The notes below the pieces were generated by a model. It did no database searches. It was given only the letters and a program-made list of their open reading frames with translations, and was not told where the DNA came from. Of a DNA stretch of 64,000 nucleotides, positions 34,680 through 43,092 are shown piece by piece (position 1 is the first letter of the stretch; every line of letters begins with the position of its first letter). Source of the DNA: Bradyrhizobium sp. 4 (GTDB lineage Bacteria > Pseudomonadota > Alphaproteobacteria > Rhizobiales > Xanthobacteraceae); NCBI RefSeq assembly GCF_023100905.1, contig NZ_CP064686.1, forward strand, positions 1,674,001 to 1,738,000, in the 5' to 3' direction. Made by a program: the position numbers and the translations under genes.

Positions 34680-35289
34680 GGGAAATCTCATCCAGTTCGA
34701 CCGATATTTGCCCGGTCCCCGTCCAGGGCCGATGCTTAGCAGCGAAACGCCCAGGCAAGTGTGACCGGAATCACTCTCAGATATTGGTGCACTCTATCAG
34801 GAAGAGGTTCAAACCGGCGACCGGAGAAAACAGTGCGCCGGCAAGCTGTTGGCCGGATAGACAATTTCATTCGGCTGGGACGGCCTCGACCGGGTGGCCC
34901 TCCGCTGCACTCTCTATACCTGTAATGGGCGCGAGCGTGGCCTCGGTCTTCTGATACGGCGTCGCCTGCTGACCGGCGGCGATCTCGACCACTTCTTCCC
35001 AGCGCGATAGGAAGGCTAGCTGTCACGAAGGCTGAGTTGATAGCGGTTATATGCAAGCTGCCAAACGAGGTCGGCACGCCGATCGTTTTTAGCGCGGTAT
35101 GCAACGAGGTCCAGCTTTCTTGCCCGCTGCGCGGAGGAGCCTGCGCTGCCCGCGTCGCTGCGCGTCGGTAGCAATTTGACTGGCTCGCTTTCCAGGGTGT
35201 TAACCGTGGCGGAATGCTCTCCGCGCGGATCATTGTCGCGCCCTAGTATTGGTTGCAAATGCGTTCTGAGTTTTACGGCGGATATTTTC
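34680..35289. other. 610-base region with probable gene remnants
   Basis: No intact gene recognised. On the minus strand a 51-codon open stretch ending at 34867 reads like a protein C-terminus (begins QLAFLSRWEEVVEIAAGQQA) but is cut off by a TGA at 35025; just upstream another frame reads LDLVAYRAKNDRRADLVWQL and ends at 35016. Together they look like a decayed or frameshifted coding region. The 34680-34740 part should carry the promoter of the FecR-like gene. Confidence 0.35.
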
Positions 35290-35748
35290 ATGCTGAGAGA
35301 CGGCAAATACGCGGCCTGGTTCAGGACCCCGCGCGGTCAGGGCACGGGCGTCGTGCATCTGGCGGAGGGACGAATCTCCGGCAGCGACAGCTTCTTCACC
35401 TATGGCGGCTCTTACCGAATCGACGAGCAGCGCTTCACGGCGGTTCTGACCACGCGGCGACATGCCGAGGGTCCGCCGACCGTGTTCGGGCTCGACGAAG
35501 TCGAGGTCAAGCTCTCGGGCGTGTGCAGCGGCGCGATGGCGACCTGTTCCGGTACGGCCGAGCAGGCCCCCGATGTGACCTTCGAGGCGACGCTGATCTA
35601 CAGCCAGGACGAGGTGCCGGCCGCTGACGCCAGAGGTGCGGTCGTGAAGCTCAATGCCGACAAGCTGCCCAAGGGGCTCGACGGCCGTTCGCGATCGCGC
35701 CATCCGTTTGCGCCGGGATCGCTTGGTTCAGAACGGAATAGACCATAA
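35290..35748 (+). CDS. GrlR-family-like small regulatory protein
   Basis: 152 residues, no signal peptide. The first ~110 residues match the GrlR-type beta-barrel pattern: DGKYAAWFRTPRGQGTGVVHLAEGRI with SGSDSFFTYGGSY, then a calycin-like repeat of strands (FTAVLTTRRHAEGP, GLDEVEVKLSGVCSG). GrlR is the negative regulator of the type III secretion activator GrlA in enterobacteria; related proteins occur in rhizobia with no type III link. The ATG at 35290 is chosen because the frame before it (from 35176) looks non-coding. The basic C-terminus (from ~residue 130) may be disordered. Function in this organism unknown. Confidence 0.65.
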   Translation: MLRDGKYAAWFRTPRGQGTGVVHLAEGRISGSDSFFTYGGSYRIDEQRFTAVLTTRRHAEGPPTVFGLDEVEVKLSGVCSGAMATCSGTAEQAPDVTFEATLIYSQDEVPAADARGAVVKLNADKLPKGLDGRSRSRHPFAPGSLGSERNRP

Positions 35749-35788
35749 GGCAACGTCTCATCCCGCCTGATCGACTTCGACGATGTTG

Positions 35789-36781
35789 TCAGGACTGCTT
35801 AAGCGGATGAGCCCTCTGGTGCCAAGCCCAGGCGGTGCGGATCACGGTCGGTAGATCCGAATGTCGCGGCACGAAATTCAGCACTTTTCGCGCTGCGGAG
35901 GGATCGGCAACCAGATAGGTGGGATCGCCGGAGCGGCGCGGTTTGACGGTGTGGGGCACCTCGCGCCCGGTCTCCTGCCTGATGGCAGTCAGGATTTCCC
36001 GCACCGAAAAGCCGGAGCCGGTGCCCAGATTGAAGCTGCCGCCGGCATGCCCTTGTTCCAGCAGTTTCAGCGCCGCGACATGCGCGGCGGCGAGGTCGGT
36101 GACATGGATGTAGTCGCGGATCGCGGTGCCGTCGGGCGTGTCGTAGTCCTCACCGAACACGGCAAAATCCACATGGCCCTGTAACGCCATCATGGCGCGC
36201 GGAATGAGATGGGTTTCGTTGTCACGCAATTCGCCAATGCCGCCGGCAGGATCGGCGCCGCTGGCGTTGAAATAGCGCAGGCAGAACGCGCCGAAGCCGT
36301 AAGCGGCGCGGTAATCGGCCAGCATGCGCTCGATCATCCACTTAGATGCGCCATAGGGGTTGATCGGCGCGCAGGGGAAGTCTTCCGGCAGTTCCTTGGA
36401 ATCGGCATTGCCGTAGACGGCGCCGGTCGAGGAGAAGACGATACGATGGCAACCCGCATTGCGCATCGCCTGCAAGAGCGACAGCGTGCCCTGCACATTG
36501 TTGATGTAGTACTTTTGCGGGTCGGTCATGGACTCGCCGACGAGGCTCGCCGCCGCGAAATGCATGACCGCTGTGATGTTGTGCTCAGCGAAGGCGCGCG
36601 CCAGCGTGGCGCCGTCGAGCAGATCGCCTGTTACCAGCGAGCCGGCGACGAAGCCGCGATGACCTGTCGACAGATTGTCATAAACGACGGGCTGATAGCC
36701 GGCCGCGGTCAGTGCGCGGCAGGCATGCGAGCCGATATAGCCCGCGCCTCCCGTAACGAGGACAGTCGGTCGGTCGTTCAT
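35789..36781 (-). CDS. galE: UDP-glucose 4-epimerase
   Basis: Interconverts UDP-glucose and UDP-galactose, feeding galactose into exopolysaccharide and LPS. 330-residue extended SDR: N-terminal TGGAGYIGSHACRAL, catalytic Ser/Thr in FSSTGAVYG, catalytic YxxxK in NPYGASKWM, and RYFNASGADPAGGIGE typical of GalE. Preceded by a short frame (36788-36967) that ends 6 bases before the galE start. It may serve the polysaccharide locus 15 kb away in the window. Confidence 0.95.
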   Translation of the reverse strand: MNDRPTVLVTGGAGYIGSHACRALTAAGYQPVVYDNLSTGHRGFVAGSLVTGDLLDGATLARAFAEHNITAVMHFAAASLVGESMTDPQKYYINNVQGTLSLLQAMRNAGCHRIVFSSTGAVYGNADSKELPEDFPCAPINPYGASKWMIERMLADYRAAYGFGAFCLRYFNASGADPAGGIGELRDNETHLIPRAMMALQGHVDFAVFGEDYDTPDGTAIRDYIHVTDLAAAHVAALKLLEQGHAGGSFNLGTGSGFSVREILTAIRQETGREVPHTVKPRRSGDPTYLVADPSAARKVLNFVPRHSDLPTVIRTAWAWHQRAHPLKQS

Positions 36782-36787
36782 GTGTGC

Positions 36788-36967
36788 TTACCTCAGAGCG
36801 AAATCAACGATTATCCAGGCAACCGCCGCCAGCAACAAATCGGCACACAGCACGAGCACCGCAAGCGTCAGCCATGCGGGACGTTTGCCGAAGGCGGGGA
36901 CATGCCGCGTGGCGTCACGAGACAGGACATCACTCAAGGAGAGGGCTTCCGAAGTGATCTGTCCCAA
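36788..36967 (-). CDS. Small membrane protein upstream of galE (TTG start)
   Basis: A 59-codon frame starting with TTG at 36967, with gagg 7 bases upstream, and ending just before galE. It has a polar N-terminal half (ALSLSDVLSRDATRHVPAF) and one strong hydrophobic helix near the C-terminus (AWLTLAVLVLCADLLLAAVA). Single-pass membrane protein of unknown function; it resembles the N-terminus of some polysaccharide sugar-transferases, so it could also be a truncated relic. Coupling to galE by a 6-base gap supports that it is translated. Two gatcgatc palindromes (36992-36999, 37011-37018) lie in the presumed promoter. Confidence 0.45.
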   Translation of the reverse strand: MGQITSEALSLSDVLSRDATRHVPAFGKRPAWLTLAVLVLCADLLLAAVAWIIVDFALR

Positions 36968-37175
36968 TGTGATTGCCTCAGTTCAACAGTTGATCGATCG
37001 GTTGAGCATAGATCGATCTTCGCTGTATGCAACCCACCGGGGCTCGGCACGATAGTCCTTCTTCGTTTAGCTCGCATTGACCCTATCGCTGCGAAATGGT
37101 CGGCGCGCGCGCGGCGGAAACCGAAGCTTTAAGCACGAAAAATAAGCTGAGGCCGAGTAAAGGAGTGACTGAAAC

Positions 37176-37460
37176 ATGGCACAGATCTGGATGACTTATG
37201 ACGAACTGGCCGGGCTGAGTGGCTGCACGCCTGCCGAGGCCAGAATGCGGGCCATCCATTTGTCACTTGACCGTCGCAAAAGCCGCGATGGCGCAACCCG
37301 CGTCAAGCTCGATCTCGCGCTGACGGCTAAATTTTTCGCATCTGTCCGGGACGCCGATTTTGATCTGGACGGCGCCATCGAGGCGCTCCAGGCCACCCAT
37401 CGCCAGATGGCAGAACTCCTGACGCCGAACCAGTTCCCGGGCCAGCGCCGCTCGGCTTAG
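37176..37460 (+). CDS. Conserved hypothetical protein
   Basis: 94 residues, cytoplasmic. The N-terminus (WMTYDELAGLSGCTPAEARMRA) has the look of a helix-turn-helix, as in MerR-like or DNA-binding excisionase proteins, followed by SLDRRKSRDGATRVKLDL, which could be a wing. The C-terminal third is a helix (LDGAIEALQATHRQMAELL). The SD aaaggag lies about 10 bases before the ATG. A small DNA-binding protein is a reasonable guess but unproven. It is flanked by galE (divergent) and the CHRD gene. Confidence 0.6.
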   Translation: MAQIWMTYDELAGLSGCTPAEARMRAIHLSLDRRKSRDGATRVKLDLALTAKFFASVRDADFDLDGAIEALQATHRQMAELLTPNQFPGQRRSA

Positions 37461-37579
37461 CCTCCGCACGCGATCGATCAGGCTCCGGGTATAAGGAGCC
37501 GAGATTCTCGCGATAGTTGTTCCGAATCAGGCATAAATCTCTATCCGGAATTTCGCCGCAGAGCCTGCAGGAGGATGCC

Positions 37580-38026
37580 ATGAGGAACGACAGCGATCGA
37601 GGCTACGCGACACTGTTGGGAGCGGCGATGCTGGGTGGGCTGATCATCATGACAGCCGCAACGGCAAACGCAGAACTGGTGAAGTTGCAGGCCGATCTCA
37701 AAGGCAGCAATGAAGTGCCTCCGAACAACTCTCCTGGAACAGGCAAGGCCGAGGCGACCTACGATACCGAGGCGAAGACCCTCACCTATACGGTCAGCTT
37801 TGCCGGCTTGACCGGGCCGGCCATGGGGGCACATTTCCATGGCCCCGTGGAGCCCGGCAAGAACGCCGGCATCGTGCTGCCGTTCAAGACGGTCCAAAGC
37901 CCGATTCAGGGGAGTGCGACGCTCACTGAAGCTCAGGCTGCGGATCTGCTGGCCGGGAAGTGGTACGCCAACATTCATACGGCCGCGAACCCGGGCGGTG
38001 AACTACGCGGACAGATGACGAAATAG
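37580..38026 (+). CDS. Secreted CHRD-domain protein
   Basis: 148 residues. Signal peptide with a positively charged start and hydrophobic core (LLGAAMLGGLIIMTAATANA). The mature part is one CHRD domain: LKGSNEVPPNNSPGTGKAEATYD, LTYTVSFAGLTGPAMGAHFHGP and the C-terminal YANIHTAANPGGELRGQM, all hallmark segments. CHRD domains were first named in chordin; in bacteria they are secreted and of unknown role. SD aggagg lies 5 bases before the ATG at 37580. Confidence 0.85.
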   Translation: MRNDSDRGYATLLGAAMLGGLIIMTAATANAELVKLQADLKGSNEVPPNNSPGTGKAEATYDTEAKTLTYTVSFAGLTGPAMGAHFHGPVEPGKNAGIVLPFKTVQSPIQGSATLTEAQAADLLAGKWYANIHTAANPGGELRGQMTK

Positions 38027-38070
38027 CGACGGCGACTTTCCCGATGCGGACGTGCAGGCCATGCATCTGC

Positions 38071-38436
38071 TCAGGAGGGCGGTCTCGGTAAGAAGGCCAG
38101 GATTGTTTGAGCGAGGAGGACCCCGACGGTCCCGCCTGCCGCTTTTTGCAGCACGTCCAGGAAACCCGGATCACGATCGGGCGTCATTGCTTGCAGGACT
38201 TCGAGCCCCATTGCGACCGCCACGACAAGCGAGCATGCGAGGGTGAGCCGACCGGGCAGCAGGAAGGACAAGAGAAATCCCAGCAGCCCGTAGGCGCTGA
38301 AGCGCTCGATCACCACGACCCAATAAGCCTCGTGATGACCGATAAGCACGGGTCGCCCCGCCAGTCTCGCAAGCGTGGCATAGACGATGAGCGCGAAGCA
38401 GATTCCTGCGGCTGCGATAAGGTGGTTTCGGCGCAT
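38071..38436 (-). CDS. VanZ-like membrane protein
   Basis: 121 residues with about four membrane helices (IAAAGICFALIVYATLA, AYGLLGFLLSFLLPG, LTLACSLVVAVAMGLEVLQ, AAGGTVGVLLAQTILAFL). The pattern LEVLQ..TPDRDPGFLDVLQKAAGGTVGVL matches the C-terminal signature of the VanZ-like family (E-x-x-Q, D-x-x-D/N-x-x-G). VanZ adds low-level teicoplanin resistance in enterococci; the role of short relatives in alphaproteobacteria is unknown, and they often occur near polysaccharide genes. Confidence 0.7.
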   Translation of the reverse strand: MRRNHLIAAAGICFALIVYATLARLAGRPVLIGHHEAYWVVVIERFSAYGLLGFLLSFLLPGRLTLACSLVVAVAMGLEVLQAMTPDRDPGFLDVLQKAAGGTVGVLLAQTILAFLPRPPS

Positions 38437-38557
38437 TGGACGACCATAGCCGGACCGGAGCCAGGCCGCGTTGAAAGATGAGAGTATCGTTAAGGCTGAT
38501 TGAGCAGGGCGCCCGGTGCGGAGCGTTTTGCGGTCTCGGGTTAACGGCTCAATCCAG

Positions 38558-40147
38558 TCAGGCCACCAACACCGCGTCGGTCGGCAATTTTGCGCTCTGC
38601 GCCAAGCAGCGTGTCTCGACCAGCTCGCTGAATCGCGGGAAGGGCAGTGGGGCGGAGACCAGATAGCCCTGCCCCTCCTCTACGCCGGATGAAATAAGCG
38701 CCCGGACCTGCTCTTCCGTCTCGATGCCTTCCGCAACCACCGTCATTTGGAGGTCCTTCGCAAGGGCTACCAGCATCTCCACGATGGTGGCAGTCGATGC
38801 GTCCACGGTGATCGTGTCCACGAAAAATTTGTCGATCTTGATTGTATTGGCGCCCAGGCCCTTGAGCCGAGATAGCCCGCTATGACCGACGCCGACATCA
38901 TCGATGGCGACGCGAAACCCGTAGTCCCTGAGTTCGCTGACCACGGCTGCGGCGCGTGCGAGATCGTCGAGCTCGTCGCGCTCGGTCACCTCGATGACAA
39001 TCTGGCGCGCGGAGACTTGCGCCGCCATGACTGTGCGGCGGAGCGTTTCAATGAAGCCCGCGCTCAAGAGATGCTTTGGCACGACGTTGAGGGAGAGCTT
39101 AAAATCCTTGTTCGCTTTCAACAACGGCTGCAGATCCGACAGCGCTGATCGCAGGATCTGCCAGGTCATGACCTGGATGCGGCCGCTGGATTCCGCGAGC
39201 GGGATGAAGTTCATCGGAGGCACGACCGATCCGTCTTTGAGGAGCCACCGAGCCAACACCTCGCAGCCCTTGATCCGACCAGTCTTGAGGTCGAAGATTG
39301 GCTGGTAGTACGGCTTGAATTCGTTCGCGGCCAGCCCGCGATCGAGATCTGCGACGGGCCCTTCCATGCGGCGGCTCCGCGCCAAAAGCCCGCCGAAAAG
39401 CGCGCCGATTGCAATCGCTACGGCCAGCGTCGGCCAGTAAGCCTCGCTGTTCCACGTCGAGAGGATGCCGCGTTCGAGGCGGATGGTCGCATGGAGCGGG
39501 AATCGAGCGGAATTTTTGTCGAGATCGATCGTCCCCTGCAAGGCTTTGTCGGGATCGAGCAGGAATTCGCCAAGTTTCTCGCCGTTACTCAAGGCGAGGA
39601 TCACTTCACTGTGGGCGCGCAACTCGGCGGGCATGATGTCGAACAGGCTGGCGTTGACGCCAAGAATGGCGACCAGTGCGGCATTGCCATTGATGTCTTT
39701 GAGCACGCCCAGAGCATCGCCGCCGAATTGCTCAACACGGAAGAGCGAAAGGTTCTTGTCGTGCGAGGGAAGCATATCGCGGCGGTCGATCCATCCCTTG
39801 TCGAATTCCAGCGTTTCGGAATAGGCCGAACAGATCACCGAGCCATCAGGGTTGACGAGGCGCACATCCTTGATTGCGGAACGTTGGTAGACGTGGAGCC
39901 GGATCGCCTGCAGCGTCGCGGGCCCGCAATCAGCAAGGTCGCGCCGCGCAAGTTCGCCCAGGCTCCCGCCGGCAAAGTCGACCGCAAATTCGGCGCGACG
40001 CAGAACCACCTCGGTCAATTCGTCGAGCTGATGGGCCTGCTGGTACCGAATGAACGAAGTTGCCGCAAAGTGGCCGGCTACGCCGAACGCAGCCGTGCTC
40101 GCGAGCACAAGCGCCGCAAATGCGAAAATCGGTCGCTGCAATCTCAT
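38558..40147 (-). CDS. CSS-motif/EAL cyclic-di-GMP phosphodiesterase
   Basis: 529-residue membrane protein. TM1 at ~8-28, a periplasmic CSS-type sensor at ~30-230 with the paired cysteines (DLADCGPATLQ and SVICSAYSE), TM2 at ~240-258, then an EAL domain from ~270. Catalytic features: EVLARW (variant of the E-x-L motif), LNVVPKHL (Asn), IEVTERD (Glu), IDDVGVGHSGL (Asp pair), IKIDKFF (Lys) and VVAEGIETEEQ (Glu). All metal ligands appear present, so c-di-GMP hydrolysis is likely. In E. coli, CSS-EAL proteins respond to the periplasmic thiol redox state. Confidence 0.88.
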   Translation of the reverse strand: MRLQRPIFAFAALVLASTAAFGVAGHFAATSFIRYQQAHQLDELTEVVLRRAEFAVDFAGGSLGELARRDLADCGPATLQAIRLHVYQRSAIKDVRLVNPDGSVICSAYSETLEFDKGWIDRRDMLPSHDKNLSLFRVEQFGGDALGVLKDINGNAALVAILGVNASLFDIMPAELRAHSEVILALSNGEKLGEFLLDPDKALQGTIDLDKNSARFPLHATIRLERGILSTWNSEAYWPTLAVAIAIGALFGGLLARSRRMEGPVADLDRGLAANEFKPYYQPIFDLKTGRIKGCEVLARWLLKDGSVVPPMNFIPLAESSGRIQVMTWQILRSALSDLQPLLKANKDFKLSLNVVPKHLLSAGFIETLRRTVMAAQVSARQIVIEVTERDELDDLARAAAVVSELRDYGFRVAIDDVGVGHSGLSRLKGLGANTIKIDKFFVDTITVDASTATIVEMLVALAKDLQMTVVAEGIETEEQVRALISSGVEEGQGYLVSAPLPFPRFSELVETRCLAQSAKLPTDAVLVA

Positions 40148-40303
40148 TCGGCCCGGCGGAACAGAGGGAAGCGTCGGCCGATCCTAGTTGAGAGGGGCTA
40201 AGATAGGGTTTAATGGCCGGACGAGGCATGTGGAACCGGCCTTTCGGGGGCGGGCGAGAGACCCGTCTGCCCCCGCACCGGGGAGCCTATCGAAAAATGC
40301 CTC

Positions 40304-40495
40304 TTAACCTTCCGCTCCCAAGTTCTGGCGGCCCATTCGATGGCGGAGGGAAGCGGGTGCGGGATTGTAGGACGCGATGGAAGCCTGCCGGGTGCTGCCA
40401 CCATGCTGTGGCCGGGCGGCTCGCAAGCGCAAGACCACGAAGGCGATATTGATAGCCAACCAGACCAGGATGACGGAAATGGCAAGATGTGCCAC
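40304..40495 (-). CDS. Hypothetical small membrane protein
   Basis: 63 codons from a GTG start at 40495 with gagg 7 bases upstream. One N-terminal transmembrane helix (AISVILVWLAINIAFVVLRL) followed by a basic, polar tail. Such single-span micro-proteins are common in rhizobial genomes. No domain known; the tail could be non-conserved. Confidence 0.4.
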   Translation of the reverse strand: MAHLAISVILVWLAINIAFVVLRLRAARPQHGGSTRQASIASYNPAPASLRHRMGRQNLGAEG

Positions 40496-40670
40496 GGCCA
40501 GACCTCGCGATGAAGTTGAGGTGAACGCGGGCGCGCTGGTTTGGTTCCCTGGCGAGAGAGGGTGAGGACGTTTTATTTGACGCGGTTGGATTCGAGCCTT
40601 CCGCCTGCGACCCGATCGAGCGCCCGCGGTCGTCCCATGGCGTCGTTGGCGGAACAGTACCGCACGCTCC

Positions 40671-40844
40671 CTAGGCCTTTTTGCTCGCCTTCGTTTTCAA
40701 TGCAAGACCAAGGCGCAAGGCCATGCGCTTGATTGCATCGGGCGAGCGTCCGAGCTGTTTCGCCGCCTCCTCCAATGTAGCTGAAGACTTGGCCAACTCC
40801 ATCAGCCGGCGGTCTTCCTTGAACGACCAGGGCTTGCGCGCCAT
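40671..40844 (-). CDS. Small HTH/Myb-like DNA-binding protein
   Basis: 57 residues beginning MARKPWSFKEDRRLMELAKS, with two helices arranged like an HTH or SANT/Myb fold: TLEEAAKQLGRSPDAIKRMALRLGL. Very basic C-terminus (KTKASKKA). Close relatives of this short protein are frequent in Bradyrhizobium. ATG at 40844; an ATG at 40856 (MISVMARK) is an alternative. A role in DNA binding is inferred from the fold only. Confidence 0.6.
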   Translation of the reverse strand: MARKPWSFKEDRRLMELAKSSATLEEAAKQLGRSPDAIKRMALRLGLALKTKASKKA

Positions 40845-40856
40845 AACCGAAATCAT

Positions 40857-41364
40857 CCTCTCGTCGCGACAAAGACAAAGCCGCCAAGCGGACCCATGTC
40901 GCTCGACGGCTTTGCTTGGGTGGGGCCGAGCTTGGGGGAGCCCGGTGAGACGATGGATAAGCGATCGGTGAGAGTTCGCAACAAACAACGCGGATTAAGC
41001 TAACCGCTCAACCTTACCGCGCGTAATCCGGACTTCGTGCTCCGTATTACCACGGAGGCGTCAATGCTGATCAGCAGCCGTTGCCGCGCTTTGAATGGGT
41101 GGAAGCCGAATTGTCGGCGCCGGTTCTGAAGGTTGCATGGACTGCGTGAACCCGGATTAACATCCGGCCGGATCTAACTTCAATCAGTGAGACGTTTTGT
41201 CATTTCCAGCCTCCCAGCTATCGGGCAACGACCAAACTTCAATCAGTTCTTGCACAAACTTCATCATCGCCTGACAAAACTTTCAGCGGTGCCGATCTTG
41301 ATGTCGTCACAACGACAAGATGAAATGCAATGGGAGGAACGCGCCGCAAAAACGGGACGATCAA
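40857..41364. other. Intergenic region with short repeats
   Basis: No gene recognised in about 500 bases. It holds a 13-base direct repeat aacttcaatcagt at 41176-41188 and 41235-41247 (59 bases apart) and a palindrome tgtcgt-caca-acgaca at 41302-41317, both upstream of the small membrane-protein gene at 41365. They may be regulatory. Confidence 0.4.
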
Positions 41365-41526
41365 ATGTTGGCAATTGTGGTCTTGGGGTCGATTTTCGCC
41401 GGCGGTTTTGCTTGCGGCTATGGCGCGAGGGCGTGGCGCTCGCGCAAGCGATCGGCAAGATATCGTCTCTACGCGCCCTATACTCCCGCGGCAACAGGGG
41501 CGGGACGAAGTCGGTCGCAGTCGTGA
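41365..41526 (+). CDS. Hypothetical small membrane protein
   Basis: 53 codons: one N-terminal transmembrane helix (MLAIVVLGSIFAGGFACGYG) followed by an Arg/Tyr-rich tail (ARAWRSRKRSARYRLYAPY). No signal cleavage site evident; likely anchored with the basic tail in the cytoplasm. Weak SD (gggacg). Function unknown. Confidence 0.4.
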   Translation: MLAIVVLGSIFAGGFACGYGARAWRSRKRSARYRLYAPYTPAATGAGRSRSQS

Positions 41527-41713
41527 TGGCGGCATTTCGCGCCTGGCCTATTTGCCGAGCGATCTCTGTGGAATGATCGAAATAACCATGTGCGGTTAGG
41601 TTAACTTGTCGCAGCTCTTGAGAGCCTAGCCAATGCCACCTAGAACATCTCGATTCACAGCGAAAGTTTAGCCGCTCCGATTTTTCCGGGGCCCCGCGTT
41701 AGGGTAGGCGTAA

Positions 41714-41848
41714 ATGACGTATCTGATTGTATTGCTGGGCGCGATAATTTGCATCGTTGTTTTGATGGTTTTCGTTCGCGCCTATGATCGACACCTGAAA
41801 GATCTTCCAGGTCCTTGGATCATGGACGAGGCTCATTCGAATGACTGA
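41714..41848 (+). CDS. 44-residue membrane protein coupled to the next gene
   Basis: Short frame starting MTYLIVLLGAIICIVVLMVF, a single transmembrane helix, then a charged tail (RAYDRHLKDLPGPW). Its stop overlaps the start of the following gene by 8 bases (41841-41848), which points to translational coupling and supports that it is real. Function unknown. Confidence 0.55.
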   Translation: MTYLIVLLGAIICIVVLMVFVRAYDRHLKDLPGPWIMDEAHSND

Positions 41849-42116
41849 ACGGCATAACGCGCCCCGCAGGTATTTCGTTGATGCGCAAGGGAAGCGGGTG
41901 TTGATAGGGCTGTCGCTTCCGGAAACGGCGGAGTTCGAAGCGCTGGACATGACATCGGGAGAGACGGTTCAAATCGGCCCGGGCGATGGAGCCGCCGCGG
42001 TGGACGAAGCTCGATGGCTTGAGCTCTATTCCAAACACGAAGGAGCCTGGCGGGCCTGGATCGCACAAAGCCAGGCGGCGCAGCCACAAGATTCAGGCTT
42101 TGTTAACTATGTCTGA
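41841..42116 (+). CDS. Conserved hypothetical protein
   Basis: 91 residues, no signal peptide. Reads as a small beta-rich domain: YFVDAQGKRVLIGLSLPETAEF, then ALDMTSGETVQIGPG and a helix DEARWLELYSKHEGAWRAWI. Starts inside the upstream micro-gene. No known domain assigned. Confidence 0.6.
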   Translation: MTERHNAPRRYFVDAQGKRVLIGLSLPETAEFEALDMTSGETVQIGPGDGAAAVDEARWLELYSKHEGAWRAWIAQSQAAQPQDSGFVNYV

Positions 42117-42148
42117 TCGATGTTAGCGGTCCAAATCTCGAACGTGGG

Positions 42149-42574
42149 ATGGCCCAAATGTTTCAGCTGTTCCTGAGAGCGCGCGCACACAACTTTCTCA
42201 GCTCCCGCCGTGAGGACAAGGGCTTCAAGGCCCGTACCATCGAGCGCGATGCGGAGACGGATCGTGTTCGAATCGATGCCGTCATGGTCGCGATCGATGC
42301 GGCATTGCGCGATGCGGAGAGGGAGCAGGTCGGCCTCGGACGACGCGTTGATGACGCACTTGCGCGTGCATCCGTCACCTTCGGCAACGGCACCGATGAA
42401 TATCTCGAACGGGAGCCGATCGACAGCCATCATCAAGATCTCTTTGCGGCCGACATCTCCAACGGCCAGCGGCGGCTCAAGGAATTGGCAAGCACCATCG
42501 CTCATCTGAGGTTTGTCAGGACCGCGATGCTCACGCGCTTTCCGAACCTGAAGCCGCCGCAGCTCAATAGCTAG
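42149..42574 (+). CDS. Conserved hypothetical protein
   Basis: 141 residues, mostly helical and cytoplasmic; contains IDAALRDAEREQVGLGRRVDDALARASVTFGNGTDEYLER, where a long charged helix is followed by a turn. A second Met at 42158 is an equally good start. No recognised family. It follows the 41841 gene by 32 bases and may be in the same unit. Confidence 0.55.
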   Translation: MAQMFQLFLRARAHNFLSSRREDKGFKARTIERDAETDRVRIDAVMVAIDAALRDAEREQVGLGRRVDDALARASVTFGNGTDEYLEREPIDSHHQDLFAADISNGQRRLKELASTIAHLRFVRTAMLTRFPNLKPPQLNS

Positions 42575-42777
42575 GATCGAGGGTTTGGCTCGGCAGCCTG
42601 CCGACTGGTAAAAAGCGGCAGGTTTGGGCACGATGGATATCTCGCCCCGAGAAGCATAATATCTCGCAGAGCAGCTTTGCCACGGGACAATTCGGCGCCG
42701 CTTTGCCGTTTGGCCCTGCTGCCGGTTTTGATATGGTCCCGTCCAGCATTCTCGGACGGATTGAAGGAGCGAGCCAG

Positions 42778-43053
42778 GTGATCTCCAGAAAATTGCAAAC
42801 GTCGATGGGATTGGCATTTGTTTTGGCTATTGGCGCGCCAGTAACGGCTTCGGCCGTCACGGTAGAAGTAGCGCGTGCATGCGACGCAGCTTTGGCCAAG
42901 GCCTATCCCCCAAAGCAAGTCGGCAATCCCGCTGCCGGCAGCGCGGGGACAGTCAAGGAGCGGCGCGATTATTTGAGCAAGTGCGTCGCGAACAACGGCA
43001 AGGTCGATGATGCGCCGGCGGACGTGCCGAAGGACAACAAAGCCAAAAAATAA
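42778..43053 (+). CDS. Small secreted protein with two cysteines
   Basis: 91 residues from a GTG at 42778 with SD gaaggagc upstream. Signal peptide (LQTSMGLAFVLAIGAPVTASA), then a short mature domain with two cysteines (VARACDAALAKAYPP and RRDYLSKCVANNGK) and a Lys-rich end. The pattern recalls PsiF-like repeats but is weaker. First of a row of small secreted proteins from 42.7 to 46.8 kb. Confidence 0.55.
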   Translation: MISRKLQTSMGLAFVLAIGAPVTASAVTVEVARACDAALAKAYPPKQVGNPAAGSAGTVKERRDYLSKCVANNGKVDDAPADVPKDNKAKK

Positions 43054-43092
43054 CCGTAGACGCGAAGAAGATTCGTCCAATCCCGTCGCGCT

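Noticed and set aside
40213..40452. 79-codon plus-strand frame
   Set aside because: Low-complexity Arg/Pro/Gly composition and antisense to the better-supported 40304-40495 frame.
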